Source: an uncultured Bryobacteraceae bacterium (GTDB lineage Bacteria; Acidobacteriota; Terriglobia; Bryobacterales; Bryobacteraceae). Taken from it: DNA of 64,000 bases. The stretch spans positions 186,001 through 250,000 of the forward strand of contig CALKXJ010000008.1 of assembly GCA_938003835.1 (NCBI GenBank), given 5' to 3'. Positions 31,772-38,802 of the stretch are shown in pieces. The translations under genes were made by a program, and so were the position numbers. The stretch's first letter is position 1; each line of letters opens with the position of its first letter. The notes beneath the pieces are model-generated. The model saw only the letters and a list, made by a program, of their open reading frames with translations, had not been told where the DNA came from and did no database searches.

Positions 31772-32896
31772 GTGGAGAAAGCATCGACTCGCCGCAAGTT
31801 CGTAGGGAGCGCGAGCGCCGCAACGGCGTTCTGGATCCTCAAACCTGAATCGGTCCGCGGTTCGCAAGCCAATTCCGCCGTCTCGGTCGGCGTGATCGGC
31901 TGCGGCAACCGCGGCATGTATGTTTCCGGGCTGTTTGCCAAGAACGAGTTCGCGCGCGTGGCTGCGGTCTGCGACATCTACGAGGATCGGCTGGAGGCGG
32001 CCCGGAAGCAGTATTCGGGGGCGCGTGTTTTCAAGAGCCATCAGGATCTGCTGGGCTCGGATGTGGACGCGGTGCTGATCGCTACGCCGGCCTACCTGCA
32101 CCCGGAGCATTTCGAGGCCGCGGTGGCGGCGCGGAAGCACATCTTCATGGAGAAGCCGGCGGCGGTCGATCCGGCCGGCTGCCGGCGCGTGCGGGAGGCC
32201 GCGCTGCGTGCCGATCCCCGCAAGCGCATCACGGTGGATTTCCAGCAGCGCTACGGCAAGGATTACCGCGAGGCGCACCGCATCGTCACCGGGGGCCAAC
32301 TCGGCGAGATCAAGATGGTGCGCGCCTCCTGGCTGGGCGGCGGGCCGCCGATCGCCACCGGCCATCCGGCGGACCAGGAGCGGGTGCGGAACTGGTTTTT
32401 CTACCGGGAGCTCTCCGGCGACATTCTGGTGGAGCAGGACTGCCACAACATCGACGTGGTGAACTGGTTTCTGGGAAAGCACCCGGTGCGGGTTTCCGGT
32501 TACGGCTCCCGTCAGGTACGGCATTACGGGAACATCTTCGACAACGTCGCCTGCACCTTTGCCTACGATGATGGGCGGCTGTTCAGTTACTCCGCCAATC
32601 AGTTCCGCACGCCGGGCTTTTCCGACGTCTCGGAGACCTTCATCTGCGAGCACGGCGCCCTGAACGTTTCCCGCCGCGGCTACACCATCTGGCGGGAGAA
32701 GGCGCCCGAGGTGCGTGTGGAAACCAAATACGACATCACCATCGACGCGGTGAACGAGTTCGTCGAGGGCGTGCGCCGCGGCATGATCGAGAACTTCGGC
32801 GTGGCGGCGGCCGAAAGCACGCTGACGGCGGTGATGGCGCTTCACGCCTGCGTCACCGGGCGCGAGGTGAGCTGGGAAGAGATCTCGGCCGCCTGA
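31772..32896 (+). CDS. Tat-exported Gfo/Idh/MocA family oxidoreductase
   Basis: 374 residues from the GTG at 31772 with GGGAGGT upstream; the frame runs back to 31589 inside fcl but has no homology there. The twin-arginine signal is STRRKFVGSASAATAFWIL. The NAD(P) motif VGVIGCGNRGMY follows and then VDAVLIATPAYLHPEHF. The canonical EKP motif is present (FMEKPAAVDPAG), unlike in the paralogue at 16441. C-terminal GGGPPIATGHPADQERVRNW, in pieces, is typical of the group found in Acidobacteria. It is likely a periplasmic sugar or cyclitol dehydrogenase or isomerase. The gene is 9 bp upstream of the hemerythrin gene. Confidence 0.88.
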   Translation: MEKASTRRKFVGSASAATAFWILKPESVRGSQANSAVSVGVIGCGNRGMYVSGLFAKNEFARVAAVCDIYEDRLEAARKQYSGARVFKSHQDLLGSDVDAVLIATPAYLHPEHFEAAVAARKHIFMEKPAAVDPAGCRRVREAALRADPRKRITVDFQQRYGKDYREAHRIVTGGQLGEIKMVRASWLGGGPPIATGHPADQERVRNWFFYRELSGDILVEQDCHNIDVVNWFLGKHPVRVSGYGSRQVRHYGNIFDNVACTFAYDDGRLFSYSANQFRTPGFSDVSETFICEHGALNVSRRGYTIWREKAPEVRVETKYDITIDAVNEFVEGVRRGMIENFGVAAAESTLTAVMALHACVTGREVSWEEISAA

Positions 32897-32905
32897 GAGG
32901 CCCCG

Positions 32906-33343
32906 ATGCTTCGCGACAAGAGCCTGATTCCGCTTTCGCAGCAGCACCACAACGGCCTGGCGCTGGGCGTGCTGGTTCGGCGTGCACTGGCTGAGGACGC
33001 GGGCCCGGAAAACGTCGAGCGGCAGGCACGCCGCATCGTCGAGCGCTATGAGATCGAGCTCACCAATCACTTCGCGATCGAAGAGGAGGTCCTGTTTCCG
33101 GCCTGCCCGCCGGAGCTGGTAGGCCCGCTCGTCGAGGAACACCGGCGGATGGAGGCGCTCGTCGAAGAGCTCCGCGCCGGGCCGCGCCTGGAGACGATCG
33201 AGGAGTTTCTCGAACTTCTCCGGGGCCACATCCGGCGTGAGGAAGAGGGGCTGTTCGAGCGCATCCAGCGGGAGCTGCCGCGCGAGACGCTCGACCGGCT
33301 CGGAGGCGAGATTGACGCCCGCGCCGTCCGAGTTTGCTTATGA
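32906..33343 (+). CDS. Hemerythrin HHE domain protein
   Basis: 145 residues forming a four-helix bundle. Iron ligands can be read as HH in [15 protein letters not shown] in [18 protein letters not shown] in VEEHRRM and [11 protein letters not shown]. Such proteins bind a diiron centre and sense or store O2, NO or iron in the cytoplasm. Its stop overlaps the start of purC (ATGA at 33340-33343), so the two are coupled. The link to purine synthesis is unusual and probably reflects operon economy. Confidence 0.9.
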   Translation: MLRDKSLIPLSQQHHNGLALGVLVRRALAEDAGPENVERQARRIVERYEIELTNHFAIEEEVLFPACPPELVGPLVEEHRRMEALVEELRAGPRLETIEEFLELLRGHIRREEEGLFERIQRELPRETLDRLGGEIDARAVRVCL

Positions 33344-34230
33344 ATCAGAAGGTTCTTACTGAAACCCGCCTTCCGGGCGTGGAGCTCTACGCACGCGGAA
33401 AGGTGCGCGACATTTATCGGGTGGACGACAGGCTGCTCATTGTCGCCACCGACCGGATTTCGGCCTTCGACTACATCCTGGGTTCGGGGATTCCCCGCAA
33501 AGGCGAAATCCTTACCCAACTGTCGCTGTTCTGGCTGGATTTCCTCAAAGATGTGGTGCCGAACCACCTGATCACGGCCCGCGTCGAAGCCTACCCCGAG
33601 CCGCTCCCCGCTTACCGCGACCAGCTCGAGCGCCGCTCCATGCTGGTGCGCCGCGCGCAGATGCTCGAGGTGGAGTGCGTCGCGCGAGGATATCTCGCCG
33701 GCTCGGGCTGGAAGGATTACAAGGCCACCGGCTCGATCTGCGGCATTGCGTTGCCGCCGGGACTCGAGGAGAGCGCGGAATTGCCGGAGCCGATCTTTAC
33801 GCCGGCGACGAAGGCGCAATCCGGGCACGACATCAACATCAGCTTCGAGGAGGCGGCGGCGCTCATCGGGCGCGAGGTGGCCGAGCGGGTTCGGGATCTG
33901 ACGCTCGAGATCTATCGCCGGGCGGCGAGCTATGCGCGCGGGCGCGGGATCATCATTGCCGATACGAAGTTCGAGTTCGGCTTTGCCGACGGCGAGCTGA
34001 TTCTGGCCGATGAGGTGCTGACGCCCGACTCCTCGCGTTTCTGGCCGGCAGCCGGTTATCGGCCCGGAGGTCCGCAACCCTCCTTCGACAAGCAGTACGT
34101 GCGGGATTATCTCGAGTCGATCCGGTGGAACAAGCAGCCGCCGGCGCCCAGCCTGCCCGAGGAAGTGGTGCGCAACACCAGCGCCAAGTATCTGGAAGCC
34201 TACCGGCTGCTGACCGGCAAGTCCCTGTGA
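33340..34230 (+). CDS. purC: Phosphoribosylaminoimidazole-succinocarboxamide synthase
   Basis: 296 residues from the ATG at 33340. SAICAR synthetase signatures: [28 protein letters not shown], in pieces, for the nucleotide loop, [17 protein letters not shown], and [30 protein letters not shown], also in pieces. The length fits the long, yeast-like PurC type. It joins CAIR and aspartate with ATP in de novo purine synthesis. The 3' end overlaps cvpA as GTGA. Confidence 0.96.
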   Translation: MNQKVLTETRLPGVELYARGKVRDIYRVDDRLLIVATDRISAFDYILGSGIPRKGEILTQLSLFWLDFLKDVVPNHLITARVEAYPEPLPAYRDQLERRSMLVRRAQMLEVECVARGYLAGSGWKDYKATGSICGIALPPGLEESAELPEPIFTPATKAQSGHDINISFEEAAALIGREVAERVRDLTLEIYRRAASYARGRGIIIADTKFEFGFADGELILADEVLTPDSSRFWPAAGYRPGGPQPSFDKQYVRDYLESIRWNKQPPAPSLPEEVVRNTSAKYLEAYRLLTGKSL

Positions 34231-34796
34231 ACTGGAACTGGCTGGACTACTTGCTGGCGGTGTTGGTCGCCGCCTCGGTGGTGGCGGGCTTCCTGAAGGG
34301 ATTCGCCCGCACCGGCATTGCGCTCGCGGCGGCTGCGGCCGGTCTGCTCTGCGGCATCTGGTTTTACGGGACCGCAGGGGCTTTCCTGCGCCCCTATGTC
34401 AGTTCTCCGGCGGTCGCCAACTTCATCGGCTTCTGGATCGTTTTTGGCTTGTGCGTACTTGCCGGGGCGCTGCTCGGCCGGTTGCTCGCGGCCCTGCTCC
34501 GATGGGCTGGACTCTCCTGGTTCGACCGGATGCTGGGCACCGGTTTCGGCCTGCTGCGCGGCCTGGTCGTCGCGGTGGCGATCGTGCTCTTGTTGCTGGC
34601 CTTTCCGCTTGAGCCGCCGCCGCGTGCCGTGGTGGAGTCGCGGTGGGCGCCGTACTTGGTGGGGGCGGCGCGCGCCTGCGCGAGCCTTGCGCCGCGCGAG
34701 CTGCACGACGCCTTCCAGTCGAGCTACGAAAAGGTGCGCGAGCTGTGGAAGCAGGCCCTGGAGAAGCCCAAACCCCTTCCCAAGACCGAGATCTGA
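34227..34796 (+). CDS. cvpA: CvpA family membrane protein
   Basis: 189 residues, GTG start overlapping the purC stop. Four membrane helices: about residues 6-26, 28-48, 62-85 and 100-122. The first helix [26 protein letters not shown] has the Gly-Phe-x-Gly pattern of CvpA. The C-terminal 60 residues are soluble and charged. CvpA was named from colicin V export in E. coli, where it is linked to purF; here it follows purC. The exact function in the envelope is not known. Confidence 0.88.
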   Translation: MNWNWLDYLLAVLVAASVVAGFLKGFARTGIALAAAAAGLLCGIWFYGTAGAFLRPYVSSPAVANFIGFWIVFGLCVLAGALLGRLLAALLRWAGLSWFDRMLGTGFGLLRGLVVAVAIVLLLLAFPLEPPPRAVVESRWAPYLVGAARACASLAPRELHDAFQSSYEKVRELWKQALEKPKPLPKTEI

Positions 34797-36284
34797 TCAG
34801 AACCGGCGGGTCCACTCCCTGGGCCAGCGCTCGATGACCACTTTCTTGTCAGTGTAGAACTCGACGGCATCCCAGCCCTGCCCGTGCAGGGTTCCGAGAA
34901 AGCTGTCTTTCCAGCCGCTGAAGGGGAACCACGCCATCGGCGCGGCAATGCCGACGTTCACCCCGATGTTGCCTGCCGGGACCTCGTAGCGGAAGCGCCG
35001 GGCCGCCAAGCCGCTGGCGGTGAAGATCGAGGCGGCGTTGCCGTAGGGATTGGCGGCGATCATGCGGATCGCCTCGTCGAGGTCGCGCGCGTGCGCCAGG
35101 CTCAGCACGGGACCAAAGATCTCGGTCGTGGTGAGTGGGCTTTCCAAGGGAACGCCTTCGAGCACCGTGGGGCGAACAAAGAAGCCGTCCTCGTAGCCAG
35201 CGACGACGGCGCCGCGGCCGTCGACGATGCCGCGCGCGCCCTCCCGGATTCCTTCGGCGATCAGCGCCTCGATGCGGCGCTGGCTCTCGCGGGAGATCAC
35301 GGGCCCCATCTCGACGGTGTCGTCGAGGCCGGAGCCGACCTTGAGCGAGGCGGCGCGGGCGGCGATCGAGTCGCGGAAGCGCTCGTGGATCGCGCCGACG
35401 GTGACCGCCACGGAGACAGCCAGGCAGCGCTGGCCTGCGCAGCCGAAAGCGCTGTCGCTGATGATCTGAGTGGCCCCCTCGATTTCCGCGTCGGGCATGA
35501 TGACGACGTGGTTCTTCGCTCCCGCCTGGCACTGCACGCGCTTGCCGTTGGCCGCGGCGCGCGCGTAGACCTGGCGGGCCGCGCCGGTAGAGCCGACGAA
35601 GCTGATGGCGCGCACCCCGGGATGGTCGATCAGGGCCTCGGCGGTCTGGCGGCCGCCGTTGACCAGGTTGATGACTCCCGGCGGGAGTCCGGTTCTCTCG
35701 ATGAGCTCGATCACCTTCTGCATGGTGAACGGCACTCTTTCCGAGGGCTTGGCGATGAAGGTGTTCCCGCAGGCGATGGCATAGGGCAGGAACCAGAGCG
35801 GGATCATCGCCGGGAAGTTAAAGGGCGTGATTGCTGCGACGACGCCGAGGGGCTGCCGGATCATCATCTCGTCGATACCGCCGACGACATCCTCGAGGTT
35901 GTAGCCCTGCGTGAGCATCGGAATGCCGCAGGCCGTCTCGACGTTCTCGATGCCGCGGCGTAACTCCCCGCGCGCTTCCGCCAGCGTTTTGCCGTTTTCA
36001 ATGGTGATGGTGCGGGCGAGTTCCTCGAGATTGTCCTCGAGAAGCTGCTTGAGCCGGAACAGGTATTGGATGCGCTCACCCGGGGGCGTGGCGCGCCAGG
36101 AGGGGAAAGCGGCGGCAGCGGCTTCGACGGCCGCAGCGACGTCGCCGGCGTCGCCCAGCGGAACGTGGCCGAGCAGGTTGCCCGTGGCCGGGTCGTGTAT
36201 GTCACCCCACTCCCGGGTCCGTGGCGTGCGCCAGGCGCCTCCGATGTAGTTGCGCACTTCAGGCAGGCTTGTGGCGGGATGCAT
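34797..36284 (-). CDS. mmsA: CoA-acylating methylmalonate-semialdehyde dehydrogenase
   Basis: 495 residues, aldehyde dehydrogenase superfamily. ITPFNFPAMIPLWFLPYAIACGN is the MmsA-type NAD-site text, AFGCAGQRCLAVSV holds the catalytic Cys287 and the usual Glu of general ALDHs is replaced, as in all MmsA enzymes. It oxidises methylmalonate semialdehyde to propionyl-CoA with NAD+ and CoA, in valine, thymine or myo-inositol breakdown. No valine or iol genes are near. It lies 34 bp downstream of the radical SAM gene on the same strand. Confidence 0.93.
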   Translation of the reverse strand: MHPATSLPEVRNYIGGAWRTPRTREWGDIHDPATGNLLGHVPLGDAGDVAAAVEAAAAAFPSWRATPPGERIQYLFRLKQLLEDNLEELARTITIENGKTLAEARGELRRGIENVETACGIPMLTQGYNLEDVVGGIDEMMIRQPLGVVAAITPFNFPAMIPLWFLPYAIACGNTFIAKPSERVPFTMQKVIELIERTGLPPGVINLVNGGRQTAEALIDHPGVRAISFVGSTGAARQVYARAAANGKRVQCQAGAKNHVVIMPDAEIEGATQIISDSAFGCAGQRCLAVSVAVTVGAIHERFRDSIAARAASLKVGSGLDDTVEMGPVISRESQRRIEALIAEGIREGARGIVDGRGAVVAGYEDGFFVRPTVLEGVPLESPLTTTEIFGPVLSLAHARDLDEAIRMIAANPYGNAASIFTASGLAARRFRYEVPAGNIGVNVGIAAPMAWFPFSGWKDSFLGTLHGQGWDAVEFYTDKKVVIERWPREWTRRF

Positions 36285-36318
36285 CCCTACGAGTATGTCA
36301 CGCCGGTTGCCGGTTCGC

Positions 36319-37356
36319 TCAGACGGTGACGCCGTCCAGCCGCGTCAGGCCGGCTTCGAGAGCCCAGCGAATCGCCTGTTGATATTCGGCGGCGGTGATT
36401 CTCCGCGAAAGAACGGGATATTTGTGGGCCTCGTGCTCGGGCCGGTACTGCCCCATGATGTTGACGTAAGTGCCGGGGGTGAGTTCGCGCGCCACCCACT
36501 GGACGAACTTGTCGGTGCCGGCAATGTTCTCGGGCATCACCAGATGGCGGATCATCAGCCCGCGCAGCGCAATGCCGCGCTCATCCACCACCACTTCGCC
36601 CACCTGGCGGTGCATCTCCTTGATGGCGGCGGCCGCGGCCTCCGGATAATCGCTCGCTCCCGCAGAGTACTTGGCCGCCATCTCGCCGTCCGTGTACTTG
36701 TAATCGGGCAGGTAGATATCCACGATGCCGTCCAGAAGCTGGATCACCTCGAGCGATTCGTAGCCGCCGCAGTTGTAAACCAGTGGAATGTTCAGGCCCA
36801 GACTGATCGCGGTGCGCAGGCCGCTGACGATGTTCGGGACGACGTGCGTCGGTGTGACCAGGTTGACGTTGTGGCAGCCGATCTCCTGCATGCGCACCAT
36901 CAGCCGTCCGATCTCTTCGTCCGAGACATAGCTGCCGTCGCCGCGGTGGTTGATCTCCCAGTTCTGGCAGAAGACACAGCGCAGGTTGCAATAGGAGAAG
37001 AAGATCGTTCCCGAACCGCCGCGGCCCACAAGCGGCCGCTCCTCGCCAAAGTGCGGATGGGCGGAGTAGACCTTGGCGCGGGAGGTCGAGCGGCATACGC
37101 CGGTCTCCCAGCGCGCCCGGTTGACGCCACACTCGCGCGGGCACAGGCGGCAGCTCTTGTAAATCTCCTTGAGCGCTTTGATGCGCTTGTCGAGTTCTCC
37201 GGAACGAGCCAGCTTCAGATAGGCCGGTTTGAAATCTTTCCGGCGCATCACCGGGAGCGGTTCGCCCTTACCGGTGCCCTGGCAGCCTTCAAGAGGTGCA
37301 ATCGACACAAGCCCCACTCCGAAAGCTTTGACGGCAAATTCGCGCCGCGACTGCAT
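36319..37356 (-). CDS. Radical SAM protein of the PflA-like COG1313 type with Tat/lipoprotein-like signal
   Basis: 345 residues from the ATG at 37356; GAGGG lies nine bases upstream. The N terminus SRREFAVKAFGVGLVSIAPLEGC has a twin-arginine motif, a hydrophobic run and a Cys at residue 25 in a lipobox-like place. The enzyme part has the 4Fe-4S motif CNLRCVFC (residues 123-130) and, before it, Cys69, 72, 76 and 88 in CRLCPRECGVNR..GVC, as in COG1313. The product is normally a cytosolic activase-like protein of unknown substrate. Export of a radical SAM protein by Tat would be unusual. The ferredoxin gene 58 bp upstream on the same strand is a plausible electron donor only if both are in one compartment. 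Confidence 0.82.
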   Translation of the reverse strand: MQSRREFAVKAFGVGLVSIAPLEGCQGTGKGEPLPVMRRKDFKPAYLKLARSGELDKRIKALKEIYKSCRLCPRECGVNRARWETGVCRSTSRAKVYSAHPHFGEERPLVGRGGSGTIFFSYCNLRCVFCQNWEINHRGDGSYVSDEEIGRLMVRMQEIGCHNVNLVTPTHVVPNIVSGLRTAISLGLNIPLVYNCGGYESLEVIQLLDGIVDIYLPDYKYTDGEMAAKYSAGASDYPEAAAAAIKEMHRQVGEVVVDERGIALRGLMIRHLVMPENIAGTDKFVQWVARELTPGTYVNIMGQYRPEHEAHKYPVLSRRITAAEYQQAIRWALEAGLTRLDGVTV

Positions 37357-37386
37357 GATGGAAGGCCCTCCCGCTCTGACACCCTC

Positions 37387-37392
37387 ATTATA
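37387..37392 (-). promoter_or_regulatory. -10 box of the radical SAM gene
   Basis: The minus strand reads TATAAT in the 58-bp gap behind the ferredoxin gene. The transcript would begin near 37380, 24 bases before the ATG at 37356. Confidence 0.5.
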
Positions 37393-37414
37393 CCGCCATA
37401 CTGGAAAAAGGGGT

Positions 37415-37819
37415 CTAGAATTCGTTTCCCGGACGCCGTCCGGCGGGCACCGCTTCGCCCAGATTGATCGAGCCGCCGGCTTCACGCACCCAGTTGCGGT
37501 TCCAGGATGGGATCTCCACCACCACGTCGCCGCGGACGACGGACTGACAGGCGAGCCGGGAGTGGAGCGTCAAACCGGCCGCCAGGTCCAGCCGGTCAGC
37601 CTCGTCCTCCTCGATTTCAGAAAGATTGTCCTCCCCCTGGCGGACGATGACGTGGCAGGTGGTGCACGCGCAGTTTCCGCCGCAGGCGTGCTCGAGCGGG
37701 ATGCCGAAGTTGAGCGCCACATCGAGCAGCGAGCCGGGTTTGCCGTGATGGCGATAGGGGAGTTGGCCGAGCTCGAATTCGACGAGAACGTTTGCCGGCA
37801 AAAACGTTACTTTTGCCAC
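37415..37819 (-). CDS. fdx: 2Fe-2S ferredoxin, adrenodoxin/Isc type
   Basis: 134 residues, GTG start. The cluster ligands follow CX5CX2C...C: ACGGNCACTTCHV then LACQS. The spacing is that of vertebrate-type [2Fe-2S] ferredoxins used in Fe-S cluster assembly (Fdx of isc operons) or with P450 systems. The C-terminal 30 residues after the fold are extra. No isc genes are near; it lies between mscL and the radical SAM gene. There is no ribosome site, and the start codon is six bases behind a perfect TATAAT, so the mRNA is probably leaderless. Confidence 0.9.
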   Translation of the reverse strand: MAKVTFLPANVLVEFELGQLPYRHHGKPGSLLDVALNFGIPLEHACGGNCACTTCHVIVRQGEDNLSEIEEDEADRLDLAAGLTLHSRLACQSVVRGDVVVEIPSWNRNWVREAGGSINLGEAVPAGRRPGNEF

Positions 37820-37825
37820 ACCCCG

Positions 37826-37831
37826 ATTATA
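37826..37831 (-). promoter_or_regulatory. -10 box of fdx, leaderless start
   Basis: The minus strand reads TATAAT, then CGGGGT, then the GTG start. By usual spacing the first transcribed base is the G of the start codon. Confidence 0.55.
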
Positions 37832-37844
37832 TCGTCCGGCCGAT

Positions 37845-38261
37845 TCAGGACCGTGCTTTCAGCAGGTCGCGGATCTCGGCCAGCAGCACCTCTTGCCGCG
37901 GGGGCTCGACCGGCGCCGGAGTAGTCTCCTGCTCGCGCTTCAACCGGTTGATCTGCCGGATCACCAGAAAGATCGCGAAGGCGACGATGAGGAAGTCGAT
38001 GATGGTGTTAATGAAGACGCCGTAGGCGATGACCACGGCGCCGGCTTCCCGGGCGGCAGCCAGCGTGGGATAGCTGCCTCCGGAAAGGTTGAGATAGAGC
38101 TCCGAAAAGTCCACCTTGCCGAGCAGCATGCCGATGGGGGGCATCAACACGTCGTTGACGAACGAGCTGACGATCTTGCCGAAAGCCGCACCGAGAATGA
38201 TGCCGACCGCCATGTCCACCACGTTGCCCCGCATGGCGAACTCGCGAAACTCTCTGAGCAT
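37845..38261 (-). CDS. mscL: Large-conductance mechanosensitive channel
   Basis: 138 residues. [40 protein letters not shown], in pieces, is the amphipathic N helix plus TM1 of MscL with the Gly/Ala pore-lining face. TM2 is [24 protein letters not shown], and the C-terminal helix ends with [11 protein letters not shown]. The homopentamer in the inner membrane opens under high tension to release solutes in osmotic downshock. A strong AAGGAGG precedes the ATG by six bases. Confidence 0.96.
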   Translation of the reverse strand: MLREFREFAMRGNVVDMAVGIILGAAFGKIVSSFVNDVLMPPIGMLLGKVDFSELYLNLSGGSYPTLAAAREAGAVVIAYGVFINTIIDFLIVAFAIFLVIRQINRLKREQETTPAPVEPPRQEVLLAEIRDLLKARS

Positions 38262-38301
38262 GGATTCCTCCTTGTGACAGGTTTCTCCGACCCGGTCCGC
38301 G

Positions 38302-38331
38302 ATGCTAGCACTGCGCGATAGACTTTCGCAA
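38302..38331 (-). promoter_or_regulatory. mscL promoter candidate
   Basis: On the minus strand TTGCGA (38326-38331), an 18-base spacer and TAGCAT (38302-38307). Transcription would start near 38295, 34 bases before the mscL ATG. Confidence 0.4.
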
Positions 38332-38385
38332 CTCGTCCACGCATGGTCAGCCGGTATGATATCCTGTTCAAGTTAAGGAAACCCG

Positions 38386-38682
38386 GTGGCTGGGCTAAAG
38401 CGCCATATCGGTCGGCTGGCGGCGCCTGTTTTTGCCTTGGCCGGTGCGCTCGTGCTGGTCTGGTTGACCAGTATCCTGCCCGCGCTCGAGATTGCCCACT
38501 CCGGGGACCCAACGCACCGCTGCGAGCTTTGTCAGCTCGGGCAAAGCGCTGCTGTCAAGCCATCATCGGGAGGCCTGCGAGCTCCTTCCATCCAGGGCAC
38601 GAGCCTTGTGCCTGCCGGGCCGGTCAAAGCTGCACCACAGGCCGCGCTTCTGTGGCGCTCCCCCCGCTCTCCTCCCGCGTAG
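38386..38682 (+). CDS. Small membrane protein upstream of TonB receptor (DUF2946-like)
   Basis: 98 residues, GTG start with AAGGA five bases upstream. One hydrophobic segment at residues 12-33 (PVFALAGALVLVWLTSILPALEIAH) is followed by HRCELCQLG, a His-Cys-Cys cluster, and then a Pro/Ala-rich tail. Small membrane proteins with a CXXC next to TonB receptors are often found in copper or other metal loci (DUF2946 group). The tie to that group is by layout and composition, not by strong homology. The TonB receptor gene starts 120 bp downstream. Confidence 0.55.
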   Translation: MAGLKRHIGRLAAPVFALAGALVLVWLTSILPALEIAHSGDPTHRCELCQLGQSAAVKPSSGGLRAPSIQGTSLVPAGPVKAAPQAALLWRSPRSPPA

Positions 38683-38802
38683 TTTCTTCTCCTTCGCTTT
38701 TTCTCTGTATCGAGTCAGCGCGCCCGTGGAGACGCCGGGCGGAATGCGGGACTCTTCCCAGATTAGGCGTCTTGCTGTGAATGGGTTAAAGGAGAGGATT
38801 TC

